Below are positions 9,192 to 18,313 of a DNA stretch of 64,000 nucleotides, one piece after another. The stretch is from assembly GCF_000423585.1 (NCBI RefSeq), contig NZ_KE384054.1, positions 124,001 to 188,000 of the forward strand, read 5' to 3'. The first letter of the stretch is position 1. The number at the start of each line of letters is the position of its first letter. Source of the DNA: Salinimicrobium xinjiangense DSM 19287. Its GTDB lineage: Bacteria; Bacteroidota; Bacteroidia; Flavobacteriales; Flavobacteriaceae. A program made the translations under genes and the position numbers. The notes below the pieces were generated by a model. That model did not search any database. It saw only the letters and a program-made list of their open reading frames with translations, and was not told where the DNA came from.

Positions 9192-11615
9192 ATGAGGAAT
9201 TTTTATTTTTATCTCCTTTTTCTTTCACTTTCGTTTCATTCCCTATCTGCACAAAATCCGCAACAATCTTTATTAAAAACCCTTCAGGAATTTCACTCTA
9301 TTCCTAAGGAGGTGGCTTATTTACATCTGAATAAAACAGTACTGCTGCAGGGGGAGCAACTTGGTTTTTCGGCGTACCTGGTAAAGAAATCTGATCTTAC
9401 TCCCTCAAAAGCTACTTCAAATCTTTATGTACAGGTAAAGAATGAATCCGGAGAGGTGGTAAAGCAAAAATTATTGCTGGTGGAAGAAGGTGTGGCTTCA
9501 AATGTTATAGCTATAGACACTTCTTTTGCATCAGGCGAGTATACCATCACGGCCTTCACCAATTGGATGAGAAATTTTGAGGAGCAGAATTACTTTACTG
9601 AAAGCTTCAGGGTAATAAGTTCTAACCTGGATCATGTTCAGCAGAAGGAGGAGGTAGGGCCCGATGTTCAGTTTCTGCCAGAAAGCGGACACTTACTCAG
9701 CAATGCCATAAATACAGTTGGTGTGGTTGTAAAGGATAAATCCGGTTACGGTTTATCAAATGCAACGCTGATGATAAATGATGGAAGTAAAGTCATTAAC
9801 AAAATTAGTTTGAATCGCTTCGGAATAGGAAGATTTACGCTGATCCCTGAATATGGGAAGAAATACTCTGCAGTTCTATTTTACCAGGGAAAGGAAATTC
9901 CGGTGGCATTTAATACTCCGATAGTTTCTGAAGGTATCATTTTATCGGCTGTTCAGAGAAATAAGGAATTGCGGCTCCTTGTTAGCACCAATGCTGCAAC
10001 TTCTGCAAAAATTAAAAATCAACCATATTTTCTTGTAGTTCAAAATCGAGGGTTGGTTGAGGCTCATGAGCTGAGATTTGGTGACAAGGAAAACATACCG
10101 GTGATCTTGGATCTCGATTACCTTGAGTCGGGGATCAATATTTTTACCCTGGTAGACGAAAACCGGCAACCCATTGCCGAAAGGCTCTTCTTTAATTATG
10201 AATGTCTGCCGGTTAAGGGCATGAAGGAGCCACAGATCATAGCAGTGAAGGATTCCCTGCAGGTTAAATTTTCTACCCAGGAGCCGGATAGTACCCGTAT
10301 TAGTGTTTCTATCCTTCCGCAGCAAACCCTTTCATACAATAGAAACCACAGTATTGTATCCTATAATTTGTTGCAACCATATGTGAAAGGAACGATAGAG
10401 GAGGGCAGCTGGTATTTTACTGACATCACCGAAGAGAAAAAATATGAACTGGATAACCTGCTGCTCACCCAGGGCTGGAGCAGTTATAACTGGGAATCGA
10501 TCTTTAATTTTGAGGAAAAACTTCCTTATCCTTTTGAGGAGGGAGTTGTGCTTAAGGGAATAATGAATACCCGGGATTCAAGAAGGAACGAACTGAAATA
10601 TATGATCCATGCCACAGAGAATAGTAATCCCATGGTCCTCGAGATACCATCAGATAAGGATGCTTTTATTGTGGATGGTTTTCAACCTGTGGAGGGGGAG
10701 CAACTTTTTATTTCCCGCGTAAAAAATAATGACAAATTATTACCGGCCGGTCTTTCCGTTCAGTTCTATCCCAGTGCAATTCCATTCTTTAGACCAGGTT
10801 CTAATATACTGCCACAAAGACCTCTTGTTTCTTCAGCTGCTAACAATAACTTCATTGCGGTACGTGCCTTTGAAAATCCGGGCGAGGAGCTAAGAGAAGT
10901 ACTTCTGGAGACAAAGATAGATAGGGTCAGGGAGCGGGAGAGGAAATTGGGCGCACACAGCTATGGACAGGTGCATGTGGTCAAGGATAACGATATTCCA
11001 TTATATCATACCTTGGGCGGGTATTTAAGTAGTAAGGGATTGGGCGTTTCAGAAGGTGGAGGAAATTTTAAGGTCGTCCACTCTTTATCTGCTTTAGCCC
11101 TTTTTTCAGATCCCAATTCTGAACCAGATCCGGAAGCGCCACCCGCACCTATATTAGGATCCTCAGATGGTGGCATGGCAATATTTCTTGATGGAGTTCC
11201 AATAATGGACCAAAATATGTTTTATCAGTATCCTCTTGCCTCAATTGATTATATTGAGATCAATAAAACTGGAATGGGCAATGGATTCATGGGGAGCAAA
11301 GGCAGTATAAAAATTTATTCCAGTCTGCAATCACGTTATTCCTCCAGAGACCGGACAAGAATCCAGCAGTTCGACATTCCGCTGGCGTACAGCAGTGAAA
11401 AGCAATATTATGTTCCTAAATACGAGAATGATAATGACAGCTTTTTTATAAGCTACGGAGTGATAGACTGGATCCCATCCCTTTCTTCTGAAGGAGGTGA
11501 GGAGTTAAGTTTCAGGATCAAAAAACCGGAAGTGGACTTCCAGATGATCATTGAAGGCTTTACTGCAGACGGAACTTTAATATATGATGTGAAAACAGTT
11601 TCGGCCGGGGAATAG
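9192..11615 (+). CDS. MG2 / TonB-plug-like outer-membrane-associated protein
   Basis: 807 residues. The signal peptide ends near residue 20 (L-S-A-Q). The N-terminal part carries the macroglobulin MG2-like hallmark Y-L-H-L-N-K-T-V-L-L-Q-G-E and repeated beta-sandwich segments. Near residues 665-720 there is a plug-like block (F-L-D-G-V-P-I-M, I-D-Y-I-E-I-N-K). No C-terminal beta-barrel follows, so this is not a complete TonB receptor. The family is common in Flavobacteriia, often near true receptors, and its function is not established. It stands alone between a MITE and a histone-deacetylase-like gene. Confidence 0.8.
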   Translation: MRNFYFYLLFLSLSFHSLSAQNPQQSLLKTLQEFHSIPKEVAYLHLNKTVLLQGEQLGFSAYLVKKSDLTPSKATSNLYVQVKNESGEVVKQKLLLVEEGVASNVIAIDTSFASGEYTITAFTNWMRNFEEQNYFTESFRVISSNLDHVQQKEEVGPDVQFLPESGHLLSNAINTVGVVVKDKSGYGLSNATLMINDGSKVINKISLNRFGIGRFTLIPEYGKKYSAVLFYQGKEIPVAFNTPIVSEGIILSAVQRNKELRLLVSTNAATSAKIKNQPYFLVVQNRGLVEAHELRFGDKENIPVILDLDYLESGINIFTLVDENRQPIAERLFFNYECLPVKGMKEPQIIAVKDSLQVKFSTQEPDSTRISVSILPQQTLSYNRNHSIVSYNLLQPYVKGTIEEGSWYFTDITEEKKYELDNLLLTQGWSSYNWESIFNFEEKLPYPFEEGVVLKGIMNTRDSRRNELKYMIHATENSNPMVLEIPSDKDAFIVDGFQPVEGEQLFISRVKNNDKLLPAGLSVQFYPSAIPFFRPGSNILPQRPLVSSAANNNFIAVRAFENPGEELREVLLETKIDRVRERERKLGAHSYGQVHVVKDNDIPLYHTLGGYLSSKGLGVSEGGGNFKVVHSLSALALFSDPNSEPDPEAPPAPILGSSDGGMAIFLDGVPIMDQNMFYQYPLASIDYIEINKTGMGNGFMGSKGSIKIYSSLQSRYSSRDRTRIQQFDIPLAYSSEKQYYVPKYENDNDSFFISYGVIDWIPSLSSEGGEELSFRIKKPEVDFQMIIEGFTADGTLIYDVKTVSAGE

Positions 11616-11621
11616 GTTTTT

Positions 11622-11629
11622 TATCTTTG
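11622..11629 (+). promoter_or_regulatory. Candidate -7 element TATCTTTG
   Basis: Matches TAnnTTTG and lies only seven bases before the ATG at 11637, so a transcript from it would be leaderless or nearly so. No convincing -33 TTG is present, hence the low confidence. Confidence 0.3.
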
Positions 11630-11636
11630 GCAGATC

Positions 11637-12539
11637 ATGCTGAAAATCGCCTTCCATTCCATCTACGTTTTGCCTTTGCCAAAAGGTCACCGTTTCCCGA
11701 TGGAAAAATATGAGCTGGTACCACAGCAGCTGCTGCACGAAGGTACCTGTGGGCAGGAAAATTTCTTTGAACCGGAATTTCCCGATGAAGCTGATATTCT
11801 CGCGGTACATAACAAGAATTATGTAGAAGCCTTGAAGAATCAGACGCTGAGCGGCAGGGAAGCCAGAAAGATTGGCCTTCCTCTTTCAGAACGCCTGGTG
11901 GAACGGGAATTCATTATTAGCTCGGGCACTATCAGGGCTGCCGAATTTGCGTTAAAAAATGGTATAGCCATGAACATCGCCGGCGGCACACATCACGCCT
12001 ATACTAATATGGGTGAGGGATTCTGCATGTTCAACGATCAGGCGGTGGCGGCGAGATGGCTGCAGCGGAACAAATTGGCCGAAAAGATTCTCATCGTCGA
12101 TCTTGATGTGCACCAGGGAAACGGGACGGCAGAGATATTTGAGAATGATCCTTCTGTTTTCACTTTCTCCATGCACGGCAAGAACAATTACCCCTTCAAA
12201 AAGGAGAAATCTGATCTCGATATTGAACTGGAAAATGGTACCGGAGATGAAGAATATCTAAAGATCCTCAAAGAAACTTTGCCCCGACTTATCGAAGAAC
12301 AAAAACCCGATTTCATTTTTTACCTGAGCGGAGTGGACATCCTGACCACCGACAAACTCGGGAAACTCGGCTGCTCCGAAGCCGGCTGTAAGGAGCGGGA
12401 CCGCTACGTGCTACAAACCTGTCATGATCTGAAGATCCCGGTGGAGGTAAGCATGGGCGGCGGATATTCGCCACACATCAAAGATATTGTGGAGGCGCAT
12501 GCCAATACCTTTAGACTGGCGCAGGAGATCTATTTCTGA
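11637..12539 (+). CDS. Histone deacetylase family zinc amidohydrolase
   Basis: 300 residues, the usual length of bacterial HDAC-like deacetylases related to class IV. The active site is intact: paired His119-His120 in G-G-T-H-H-A-Y, and the metal ligands Asp157 and His159 (D-L-D-V-H-Q-G-N-G-T) and Asp234 (S-G-V-D-I-L). Such enzymes remove acyl groups from protein lysines, acetylpolyamines or small metabolites; the substrate is not predictable here. No signal peptide, so cytoplasmic. It starts 21 bases after the MG2/plug gene but has its own promoter-like element. Confidence 0.93.
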   Translation: MLKIAFHSIYVLPLPKGHRFPMEKYELVPQQLLHEGTCGQENFFEPEFPDEADILAVHNKNYVEALKNQTLSGREARKIGLPLSERLVEREFIISSGTIRAAEFALKNGIAMNIAGGTHHAYTNMGEGFCMFNDQAVAARWLQRNKLAEKILIVDLDVHQGNGTAEIFENDPSVFTFSMHGKNNYPFKKEKSDLDIELENGTGDEEYLKILKETLPRLIEEQKPDFIFYLSGVDILTTDKLGKLGCSEAGCKERDRYVLQTCHDLKIPVEVSMGGGYSPHIKDIVEAHANTFRLAQEIYF

Positions 12540-12591
12540 GAATTTAGTTTATTATAATTATTAATGTTCTGTTAATCAAACCAAAAATATC

Positions 12592-12599
12592 TATTTTTG
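12592..12599 (+). promoter_or_regulatory. Candidate -7 element TATTTTTG for the exopolysaccharide operon
   Basis: TAnnTTTG match, 23 bases before the ATG at 12623, in a non-coding gap that is AT-rich. A TGTT rather than TTG lies at about -33. Confidence 0.4.
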
Positions 12600-12622
12600 G
12601 TCTGGTCCCCTGATCTTTTAAA

Positions 12623-14131
12623 ATGAATATCTTTAGAAAAAGTTACCTCCTGCTGTTTTTAATTTATTTCCCCTGTTCGGCACAAATTACTGATACCTTG
12701 AACCTTGCCCGGGAAAAAGCTTATCAGCAAAATTTTTCTGAAGCCGATGCGCTTTTAAGTCAGTACAATAAAAAAAACAGGAATGTTTATGCTCTTTGGT
12801 TGCAGGCTCAAATATCCTACTGGAAAGGGGATTTTGAGCGATCCAAAAATCTCTACAGGCAGGCAATAGCTCTTTCCCCGGGTCTTTCGGAACTTAAGCT
12901 GGATTACGGCAGCACACTTTTTAAGATGGGAGATGTAGAAGATTCCGGTAAAATACTGAAGTCTTATCTTAAGGATGATCCGGCTAATCCTAATGCTTTG
13001 ATTATGCTGGCTTATTTTGACTACTGGAAAGGTAAAACTAATAAGGCGGCGAAAACTATCCGACAGGTGCTGGAGGTGCATCCGGAACATGAAATGGCTG
13101 CTAAACTCATTAGAGAAATTAATTATGCCCGGGCTCCTCATGTGAGCCTAAATTCTGAATTTGTTTCAGATGACCAACCTCTGGACGCACAGCATTATAA
13201 CCTGACAGCAGGAAAATATTTTTCAGGTGTTTTATCACCTTTTGTTAGCCTTAAATACAGGAATTTTGATCTGCCTGCCATTTCTGTACAATCTGTTCAG
13301 GTAGAGATAGGCAATAGGTTCCAACTGGGAATGAACGGGCCTGAGGTGCATCTTTCAGGAGGAATAATTAAGCCCCATCAGGAAAGGGACAGCCTTGAAT
13401 TTTTGGGAAGAGCGGCAATTTCTCAGAAGCTTGTAAAACATTTAAATGCTGAAGTTGCTACTGCACGTCTTCCCTATCAATACACTTTGGCCAGTATAGA
13501 GGAGCCTTTGATGCACCAGCTGTCTTCTGTGGCTTTAAGTTTTAATAATCCCCAATCCATAGTAGGAAAACTTGCTTATGAGAGGCAGGATTTCCCCGAT
13601 GATAATATTATTCATACTTCTTATCTGTATCTCCTGAAGTCTGTATTAAGATCAGGTTCCTTCCGTCTTGACCTGGGGTATTCTTTTAATTATGCACATT
13701 CTGTGAAGAATTCCTTTCAACCCGTAGAAGAGTCTTTTTCCGGGCAGGGATTGATCTCTTCTAAAAACATTTCAGGAATTTATGATCCGTATTTTTCTCC
13801 TCAGAACCAAATGGTAAATTCCGCTCTGGCATCCATCCATATCAATCCGACAGATGCTTTTGAAATAAAAATGAGGGCGAATTACGGGTTTTATGCCAAA
13901 GCAGAACAGCCTTTTTTCTCTTCTGCTCAAACTCCCGGGAACAGGATGGCTACAGGAAACAATTTTTATGAAGAGCAATACACTCCGGTGGAATTTTTTG
14001 CGGGAATTGCCCTAAAGGTTTCACCACAAATGCAATTGAGAGCCGATTATCAGTTTAGCAACCTCTTGTTTTATGAGCTTCATAACCTGGGTTTTTCAGT
14101 TAGTTATAGTTTTTTAAGTAATTCTAAATGA
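12623..14131 (+). CDS. YaiO-like outer-membrane protein: TPR domain plus beta-barrel
   Basis: 502 residues. Signal peptide to about residue 22 (C-S-A-Q). Residues about 25-170 contain tetratricopeptide-like repeats (A-L-W-L-Q-A-Q-I-S-Y-W-K-G-D-F, Y-R-Q-A-I-A-L-S-P, D-D-P-A-N-P-N-A-L). From about 175 the sequence alternates as a beta-barrel to the end. A periplasmic TPR joined to an outer-membrane barrel is the design of PgaA, BcsC and AlgK/AlgE exporters, and matches the YaiO family. The next gene, a GT2 synthase, overlaps its stop codon by four bases, supporting a role as polymer export porin. First gene of a three-gene operon. Confidence 0.82.
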   Translation: MNIFRKSYLLLFLIYFPCSAQITDTLNLAREKAYQQNFSEADALLSQYNKKNRNVYALWLQAQISYWKGDFERSKNLYRQAIALSPGLSELKLDYGSTLFKMGDVEDSGKILKSYLKDDPANPNALIMLAYFDYWKGKTNKAAKTIRQVLEVHPEHEMAAKLIREINYARAPHVSLNSEFVSDDQPLDAQHYNLTAGKYFSGVLSPFVSLKYRNFDLPAISVQSVQVEIGNRFQLGMNGPEVHLSGGIIKPHQERDSLEFLGRAAISQKLVKHLNAEVATARLPYQYTLASIEEPLMHQLSSVALSFNNPQSIVGKLAYERQDFPDDNIIHTSYLYLLKSVLRSGSFRLDLGYSFNYAHSVKNSFQPVEESFSGQGLISSKNISGIYDPYFSPQNQMVNSALASIHINPTDAFEIKMRANYGFYAKAEQPFFSSAQTPGNRMATGNNFYEEQYTPVEFFAGIALKVSPQMQLRADYQFSNLLFYELHNLGFSVSYSFLSNSK

Positions 14132-15777
14132 GAGATCAGGTGAGCAAAGAGTTTAAATATTCCTACTGGAAATACAGAGAAGCCTCGAAAGTCAATAAGA
14201 GGAAAATGCTGGGACTCTCTATGCTCATCGTGGCCGGGTTTATAAGCGTACTCTTCTTTGCAGAATGGTGGTTCAGAGAAGAACATATAAACTCTTTACC
14301 TCTTTATCTTGTACTCACCTTTATTTTCTGGTGGGGGATTTTCAGAATGGTGATATTATGGGTTTCGTATATAAAAATAACAAAACCTGCACCGGTACCG
14401 GCTTCAGAAGATCTTAGAGTAGCAATATTTACCACAAGCTCTCCCGGCGAACCATTGAGCATGTTTGAAAAGACGCTGGAAGCCTGCGCAAAGATCACTT
14501 ATCCTCATACCACCTATTTACTGGACGATACCCGGGATCCCAGGTTTAGGGAAACAGCCGAAAAACATGGAGCCGTTTGGCTGGAACTGGTCGGTTTTCC
14601 GGGAGCGAAAGCGGGAAAAATAAATGCGGCTTTACAAAGAACAACTGAAGATTTTATTCTGGTTCTGGACCCCGATCATATCCCTTTTCCAAACTTCCTG
14701 GATGAGGTCCTCGGTTTCTTTAAAGATAAAAAGGTAGGCTATGTGCAGGTGGCACAAGCTTATTACAATCAATATCGCTCCTTTACAGCCAGAGGTGCTG
14801 CAGAGCAGACTTACGGATTTTACGGCCCCACCCAAATGGCACTGGAAGGCATTAATTGCGCGGTCGCTATCGGGGCCAATTGCACCTTCCGGCGGAAAGC
14901 CCTGGAAAGTATAGGCGGGCATGGGATAGGACTTGCCGAAGATATGGTTACTGCAATAAGAATTCATTCCCGTGGCTGGAGATCGGTTTATAATCCTGTA
15001 GTAGTAAGCAGGGGTCTGGTACCCGAAGATCTTGGTTCTTTTTGCAAACAGCAGTTAAAATGGGCGCGGGGGGTGCATGAAGTATTGTTTGCCGAGCTGC
15101 CAAAGCTTTGGAAGCATTTGTCGGGCTGGCAGCGCTTATCCTATTTTACCATCGGTACCTATTATAGCTCCGGTTTTACCATGTTCCTTTTTCTCATTAT
15201 TCCTTACCTCTTTCTTTGGTTTGGCTGGTTACCTGCCAACATGGAATTTTCAAGTTTTGTTATTAACTGGACACCTTTAGCGATTTTTGGATTGGCTATT
15301 TATCTCTACGTGCAGAACTGGCTTTGTCACAGAGAGGAAGAAAGAGGCCTGCACTGGAGGGGAATGGTCTTAAAATTTGCCTGTTGGCCTGTATTTTTAA
15401 TGGGATTTGTACTGGCGATCTTTAACCGGGATATACCTTATATCCCCACAGCAAAACAGGCTGTAAAAGGATTTACACCTTTTGTGAGGCCTCTTTTTCT
15501 CTTTGCGTTTTTATTCCTCGGCACCATAATTTATATCCTTATCAGCCGTAAGTTTTACACAGCCGAGGCTGGTCTTTTTCTTACCAGCGGTGAAATATGG
15601 GGAATGGTCGCTTTTGCAACCATTGCTTTTATAATGACAATTATGGGGATCTACGCCGCATGGGAATCCCGCAATTTATCTGCAGAAGAACCATGGAAGT
15701 ACATAGAAGTCAATAAGATCGATATTTCAGGAAAACACCATAAAACAAAGGAGAGAAAAGAAGTAACTTCTGTATAA
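14128..15777 (+). CDS. Membrane glycosyltransferase family 2 (cellulose/PNAG-synthase-like)
   Basis: 549 residues. Two N-terminal membrane helices (about 28-48 and 57-80), a cytoplasmic GT2 domain, then several C-terminal helices. The processive-synthase signature is complete: D133-D134, D181-P-D183, E271-D272 as acceptor-side acids, and Q-Q-L-K-W at 308-312 in place of Q-x-x-R-W. There is no C-terminal PilZ domain, so no direct cyclic-di-GMP control is apparent. ATG overlaps the preceding stop (ATGA). It should polymerise a hexose from a nucleotide sugar across the inner membrane; the neighbouring GH26 enzyme points to a mannan- or beta-1,4-linked product, which is inference. Confidence 0.9.
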   Translation: MRDQVSKEFKYSYWKYREASKVNKRKMLGLSMLIVAGFISVLFFAEWWFREEHINSLPLYLVLTFIFWWGIFRMVILWVSYIKITKPAPVPASEDLRVAIFTTSSPGEPLSMFEKTLEACAKITYPHTTYLLDDTRDPRFRETAEKHGAVWLELVGFPGAKAGKINAALQRTTEDFILVLDPDHIPFPNFLDEVLGFFKDKKVGYVQVAQAYYNQYRSFTARGAAEQTYGFYGPTQMALEGINCAVAIGANCTFRRKALESIGGHGIGLAEDMVTAIRIHSRGWRSVYNPVVVSRGLVPEDLGSFCKQQLKWARGVHEVLFAELPKLWKHLSGWQRLSYFTIGTYYSSGFTMFLFLIIPYLFLWFGWLPANMEFSSFVINWTPLAIFGLAIYLYVQNWLCHREEERGLHWRGMVLKFACWPVFLMGFVLAIFNRDIPYIPTAKQAVKGFTPFVRPLFLFAFLFLGTIIYILISRKFYTAEAGLFLTSGEIWGMVAFATIAFIMTIMGIYAAWESRNLSAEEPWKYIEVNKIDISGKHHKTKERKEVTSV

Positions 15778-15811
15778 AGAGGTAATAGAACAATCTCTCC
15801 AAAAAAAGCTT

Positions 15812-16948
15812 ATGAAAACAATATTCTTTAGAATTTTTCTGGTGCTTACGGCCATTGTAGTTGGCATTGCGATTTTTATGCTCATCTCTTATGCCGGGGA
15901 TAAATCAAAAGGACCTTTTGAGGATTTTTTAACCAGCATTAATCTCGGTATTGCAAGTATGGAGAATGACCTTGTTGCCAGAGAGGACAGGAGGAGTAAA
16001 GATCTGGAATGGTTTGACAGGTACAGGAATTCTCCTGCAGTTCTAAACACGGCAGATACTATTTTCTACGGAATATATGACGACCGCTCTTCCACTTCAT
16101 TTGAAAATATTGTTCGGGTAGAAGATTCCCTGGATATGCATCTCCCGATAATATCTTTTTATACTGCCTGGGGCAGCAAAAAAGAGCAGCAGTTCCCTGC
16201 GATAAAGGCGCAGGCAATATATCAATTGGGTTCCATGCCTATGATCACCTGGGAGCCCTGGCTTGACGATTTTGATCCTGCGGAATTTCCTCAAATCGCT
16301 CAAAAAATGAACAATAATGAAGAAGGGCTTCAATTGATCAGCAATGGGGTCTTTGATCCTTATATTGTAAAATGGGCTCTCGCCGCCAAGAAATTCAGGC
16401 ATCCTTTATTCCTTAGGTTTGGTCACGAGATGAACGACCCTTACAGGTATCCCTGGGGTCCGCATAACAACGCACCTGAAGATTACATAGCTGCGTGGAA
16501 ACATGTAGTGACCAAATTCCGGGAAGTGGGTGCATCGAACGTGGTTTGGATGTGGTCTCCCCATATAGCCTATGAGAATGCCCGGGAATATTACCCAGGT
16601 CATGAGTATGTGGACTGGATAGGACTAACGACTCTGAATTATGGAACTGTAGCTCCATGGAGTAAATGGTGGACTTTTGATGAGGTTTTTGAAAAGGGCT
16701 ATAACGAATTTTCTCAGTACGACAAGCCTATCATGATCAGCGAGTTTGGAAGTCTGGAAGTGGGAGGTGATAGGGCACAATGGTATGCCGATGCCCTAAG
16801 CAGCTTGCCGGAACAGTATCCTGCAGTCAAAGCACTCATATATTTTCATGCTGCAGGGGATAATACCACAACCTATAAGGTTTTGGACTGGTCGTTCGTC
16901 GATGATGAGGAAGTAGTGGAGGCAATTAAAAGTTCCATTCAAAAATAA
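15812..16948 (+). CDS. Glycoside hydrolase family 26-like enzyme, membrane-anchored
   Basis: 378 residues. An N-terminal helix (about 7-28) anchors or exports it. The (beta/alpha)8 domain shows both GH26 catalytic glutamates: Glu206 in R-F-G-H-E-M-N (acid/base) and Glu311 in I-S-E-F-G-S (nucleophile), plus aromatic subsite residues (M-I-T-W-E-P-W, W-M-W-S-P). GH26 enzymes are mainly beta-mannanases, with some acting on mixed-linkage glucans. It lies 34 bases after the GT2 gene in the same operon. By analogy with BcsZ or PgaB it probably trims or releases the polymer during export rather than feeding on external mannan. Confidence 0.85.
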   Translation: MKTIFFRIFLVLTAIVVGIAIFMLISYAGDKSKGPFEDFLTSINLGIASMENDLVAREDRRSKDLEWFDRYRNSPAVLNTADTIFYGIYDDRSSTSFENIVRVEDSLDMHLPIISFYTAWGSKKEQQFPAIKAQAIYQLGSMPMITWEPWLDDFDPAEFPQIAQKMNNNEEGLQLISNGVFDPYIVKWALAAKKFRHPLFLRFGHEMNDPYRYPWGPHNNAPEDYIAAWKHVVTKFREVGASNVVWMWSPHIAYENAREYYPGHEYVDWIGLTTLNYGTVAPWSKWWTFDEVFEKGYNEFSQYDKPIMISEFGSLEVGGDRAQWYADALSSLPEQYPAVKALIYFHAAGDNTTTYKVLDWSFVDDEEVVEAIKSSIQK

Positions 16949-17000
16949 GTTGTTTTAAAATGGTTTGAAAGAATCGCAGTGTCCTCCCCCATTAAGATAG

Positions 17001-17031
17001 AAAAAGACCCCGTTTAAGCCGGGGTCTTTTT
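17001..17031. terminator. Strong bidirectional intrinsic terminator
   Basis: Arms AAAAAGACCCCG (17001-17012) and CGGGGTCTTTTT (17020-17031) pair over 12 bp with a 7-nt loop, with A-tract before and T-tract after. It separates the convergent GH26 gene and the single-strand-binding genes. Confidence 0.85.
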
Positions 17032-17054
17032 AAAAATTTTTTTCCATGTGACGA

Positions 17055-17387
17055 TTACTTTTCCGGCAGGATCAATTCCCTGCACACTACTTCGGTTACA
17101 TATTTCTTGATCCCGTTCTTGTCTTCATAGCTGCGGCTGTTCAATTTTCCCTCGATCTCAATTTCCCCACCCTTAGGCACCTGTTTCTCTACCACTTCGG
17201 CCAGTTTGCCCCAGGCGACCACATTATGCCACTGAGTGACAGTTGTTTTTTCACCATTCTGTTTGGTAAAGGTTTCTCTTGTGGCGATTGAAAATTTAGC
17301 GAGTTTAGTTCCGGTGCTAAGGGTCAGGATCTCTGGTGCTTTGCCTACGTTGCCAGAGAGTTGCACATTGTTTTTTATTGTGTTCAT
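17055..17387 (-). CDS. ssb: Short single-stranded DNA-binding protein, tandem copy 3
   Basis: 110 residues from ATG 17385-17387; the frame is open further upstream but the homologous start M-N-T-I-K-N-N-V-Q-L aligns with the two neighbours. It is an OB-fold SSB (V-Q-L-S-G-N-V-G, T-Q-W-H-N-V-V-A-W-G-K, G-K-L-N-S-R-S-Y). It ends at E-L-I-L-P-E-K and so lacks the linker and acidic D-D-x-P-F tip that recruits partners in housekeeping SSB. Last of three co-directional ssb genes spaced 27-28 bp apart. It is the most diverged copy (T-K-Q-N-G-E-K-T-T-V-T). Confidence 0.88.
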   Translation of the reverse strand: MNTIKNNVQLSGNVGKAPEILTLSTGTKLAKFSIATRETFTKQNGEKTTVTQWHNVVAWGKLAEVVEKQVPKGGEIEIEGKLNSRSYEDKNGIKKYVTEVVCRELILPEK

Positions 17388-17415
17388 AATAGTGTGAATT
17401 ATGTTAGATAGATCA

Positions 17416-17748
17416 TTATTTTCCGAGAAGAAGTACCTCATTGCAGATAATTTCGGTTACATATTTCTTTACTCCGTCCTTGTCGTCATAGCTGCGGCTG
17501 GTAAGCCTGCCTTCCAGGCCTATCTCTTTGCCTTTGTCAACATAGTTTTCAATAATTTCGGCAGTCTTGTCCCAGGCTATAACATTATGCCATTGGGTAT
17601 CCTCGATCTTTTCTCCTTTGGCATTTTTGTAGGAGTAATTTGTAGCAATGGAAAATCTGGCTTTTTTTCTACCTGATTCGAAGGTATGGATCTCAGGAGT
17701 TTGCCCCACGTGACCAATGAGCTGTACTTTATTTCTTAATGCGTTCAT
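17416..17748 (-). CDS. ssb: Short single-stranded DNA-binding protein, tandem copy 2
   Basis: 110 residues with start M-N-A-L-R-N-K-V-Q-L. OB-fold SSB motifs are present (Q-W-H-N-V-I-A-W-D-K, G-R-L-T-S-R-S-Y). One oddity is A-W-D-K where the other two copies have A-W-G-K. It ends at E-V-L-L-L-G-K, again without an acidic tail. Middle gene of the triplet, presumably cotranscribed from upstream of copy 1. Confidence 0.88.
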   Translation of the reverse strand: MNALRNKVQLIGHVGQTPEIHTFESGRKKARFSIATNYSYKNAKGEKIEDTQWHNVIAWDKTAEIIENYVDKGKEIGLEGRLTSRSYDDKDGVKKYVTEIICNEVLLLGK

Positions 17749-17775
17749 GATTTCTAATTTTTTTTAATTGTTTTT

Positions 17776-18126
17776 CTAATTTTTTTGATCTTGTTGTTTG
17801 CCTAAGAGTAAAACCTCACTACACAGCACCTCGGTCACATATCTCGTGATACCTTCCTTGTCCTCGTAGCTGCGGCTGGTTAGTTTTCCCTCGATGCCGA
17901 TTTCCTTTCCTTTCGGAACGTAATTTTCGATAAGCTCTGCTGTCTTGCCCCAGGCGACTACATTGTGCCATTGGGTGTCGGTTACTTTCTCGCCCTGGGC
18001 GTTCTTATAGGTTTCATTTGTTGCGATGGAGAATCTGGCCATTTTCTTACCCGATTCGAAGCTGAGGATCTCCGGTGCGTTGCCTACGTTCCCAATCAAC
18101 TGTACTTTGTTTCTTAATGCGGTCAT
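17776..18126 (-). CDS. ssb: Short single-stranded DNA-binding protein, tandem copy 1
   Basis: 116 residues with start M-T-A-L-R-N-K-V-Q-L, very close to copy 2 along the OB fold (Q-W-H-N-V-V-A-W-G-K, G-K-L-T-S-R-S-Y). It carries a six-residue extension Q-Q-D-Q-K-N after the shared L-L-L-G-K end, basic/polar rather than acidic. It is the first gene of the triplet; the 187-bp gap upstream separates it from the divergent lipoprotein operon. Confidence 0.88.
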   Translation of the reverse strand: MTALRNKVQLIGNVGNAPEILSFESGKKMARFSIATNETYKNAQGEKVTDTQWHNVVAWGKTAELIENYVPKGKEIGIEGKLTSRSYEDKEGITRYVTEVLCSEVLLLGKQQDQKN

Positions 18127-18313
18127 GATATAAAGAATTAAATAAGTTGAAAATCATTCGTTCATTTCAACAGGACAAACCTACTACCACCTCCAAATCA
18201 CAATCGGTTGATAATGATTTGTTTTCGTTTAGATCTGTTTGTAAGCATTTGTAAATGGATAGAGTCTTCATTTAATTTTTTCGTATTATTACAGTAGAAC
18301 CAATATTCGGGCT

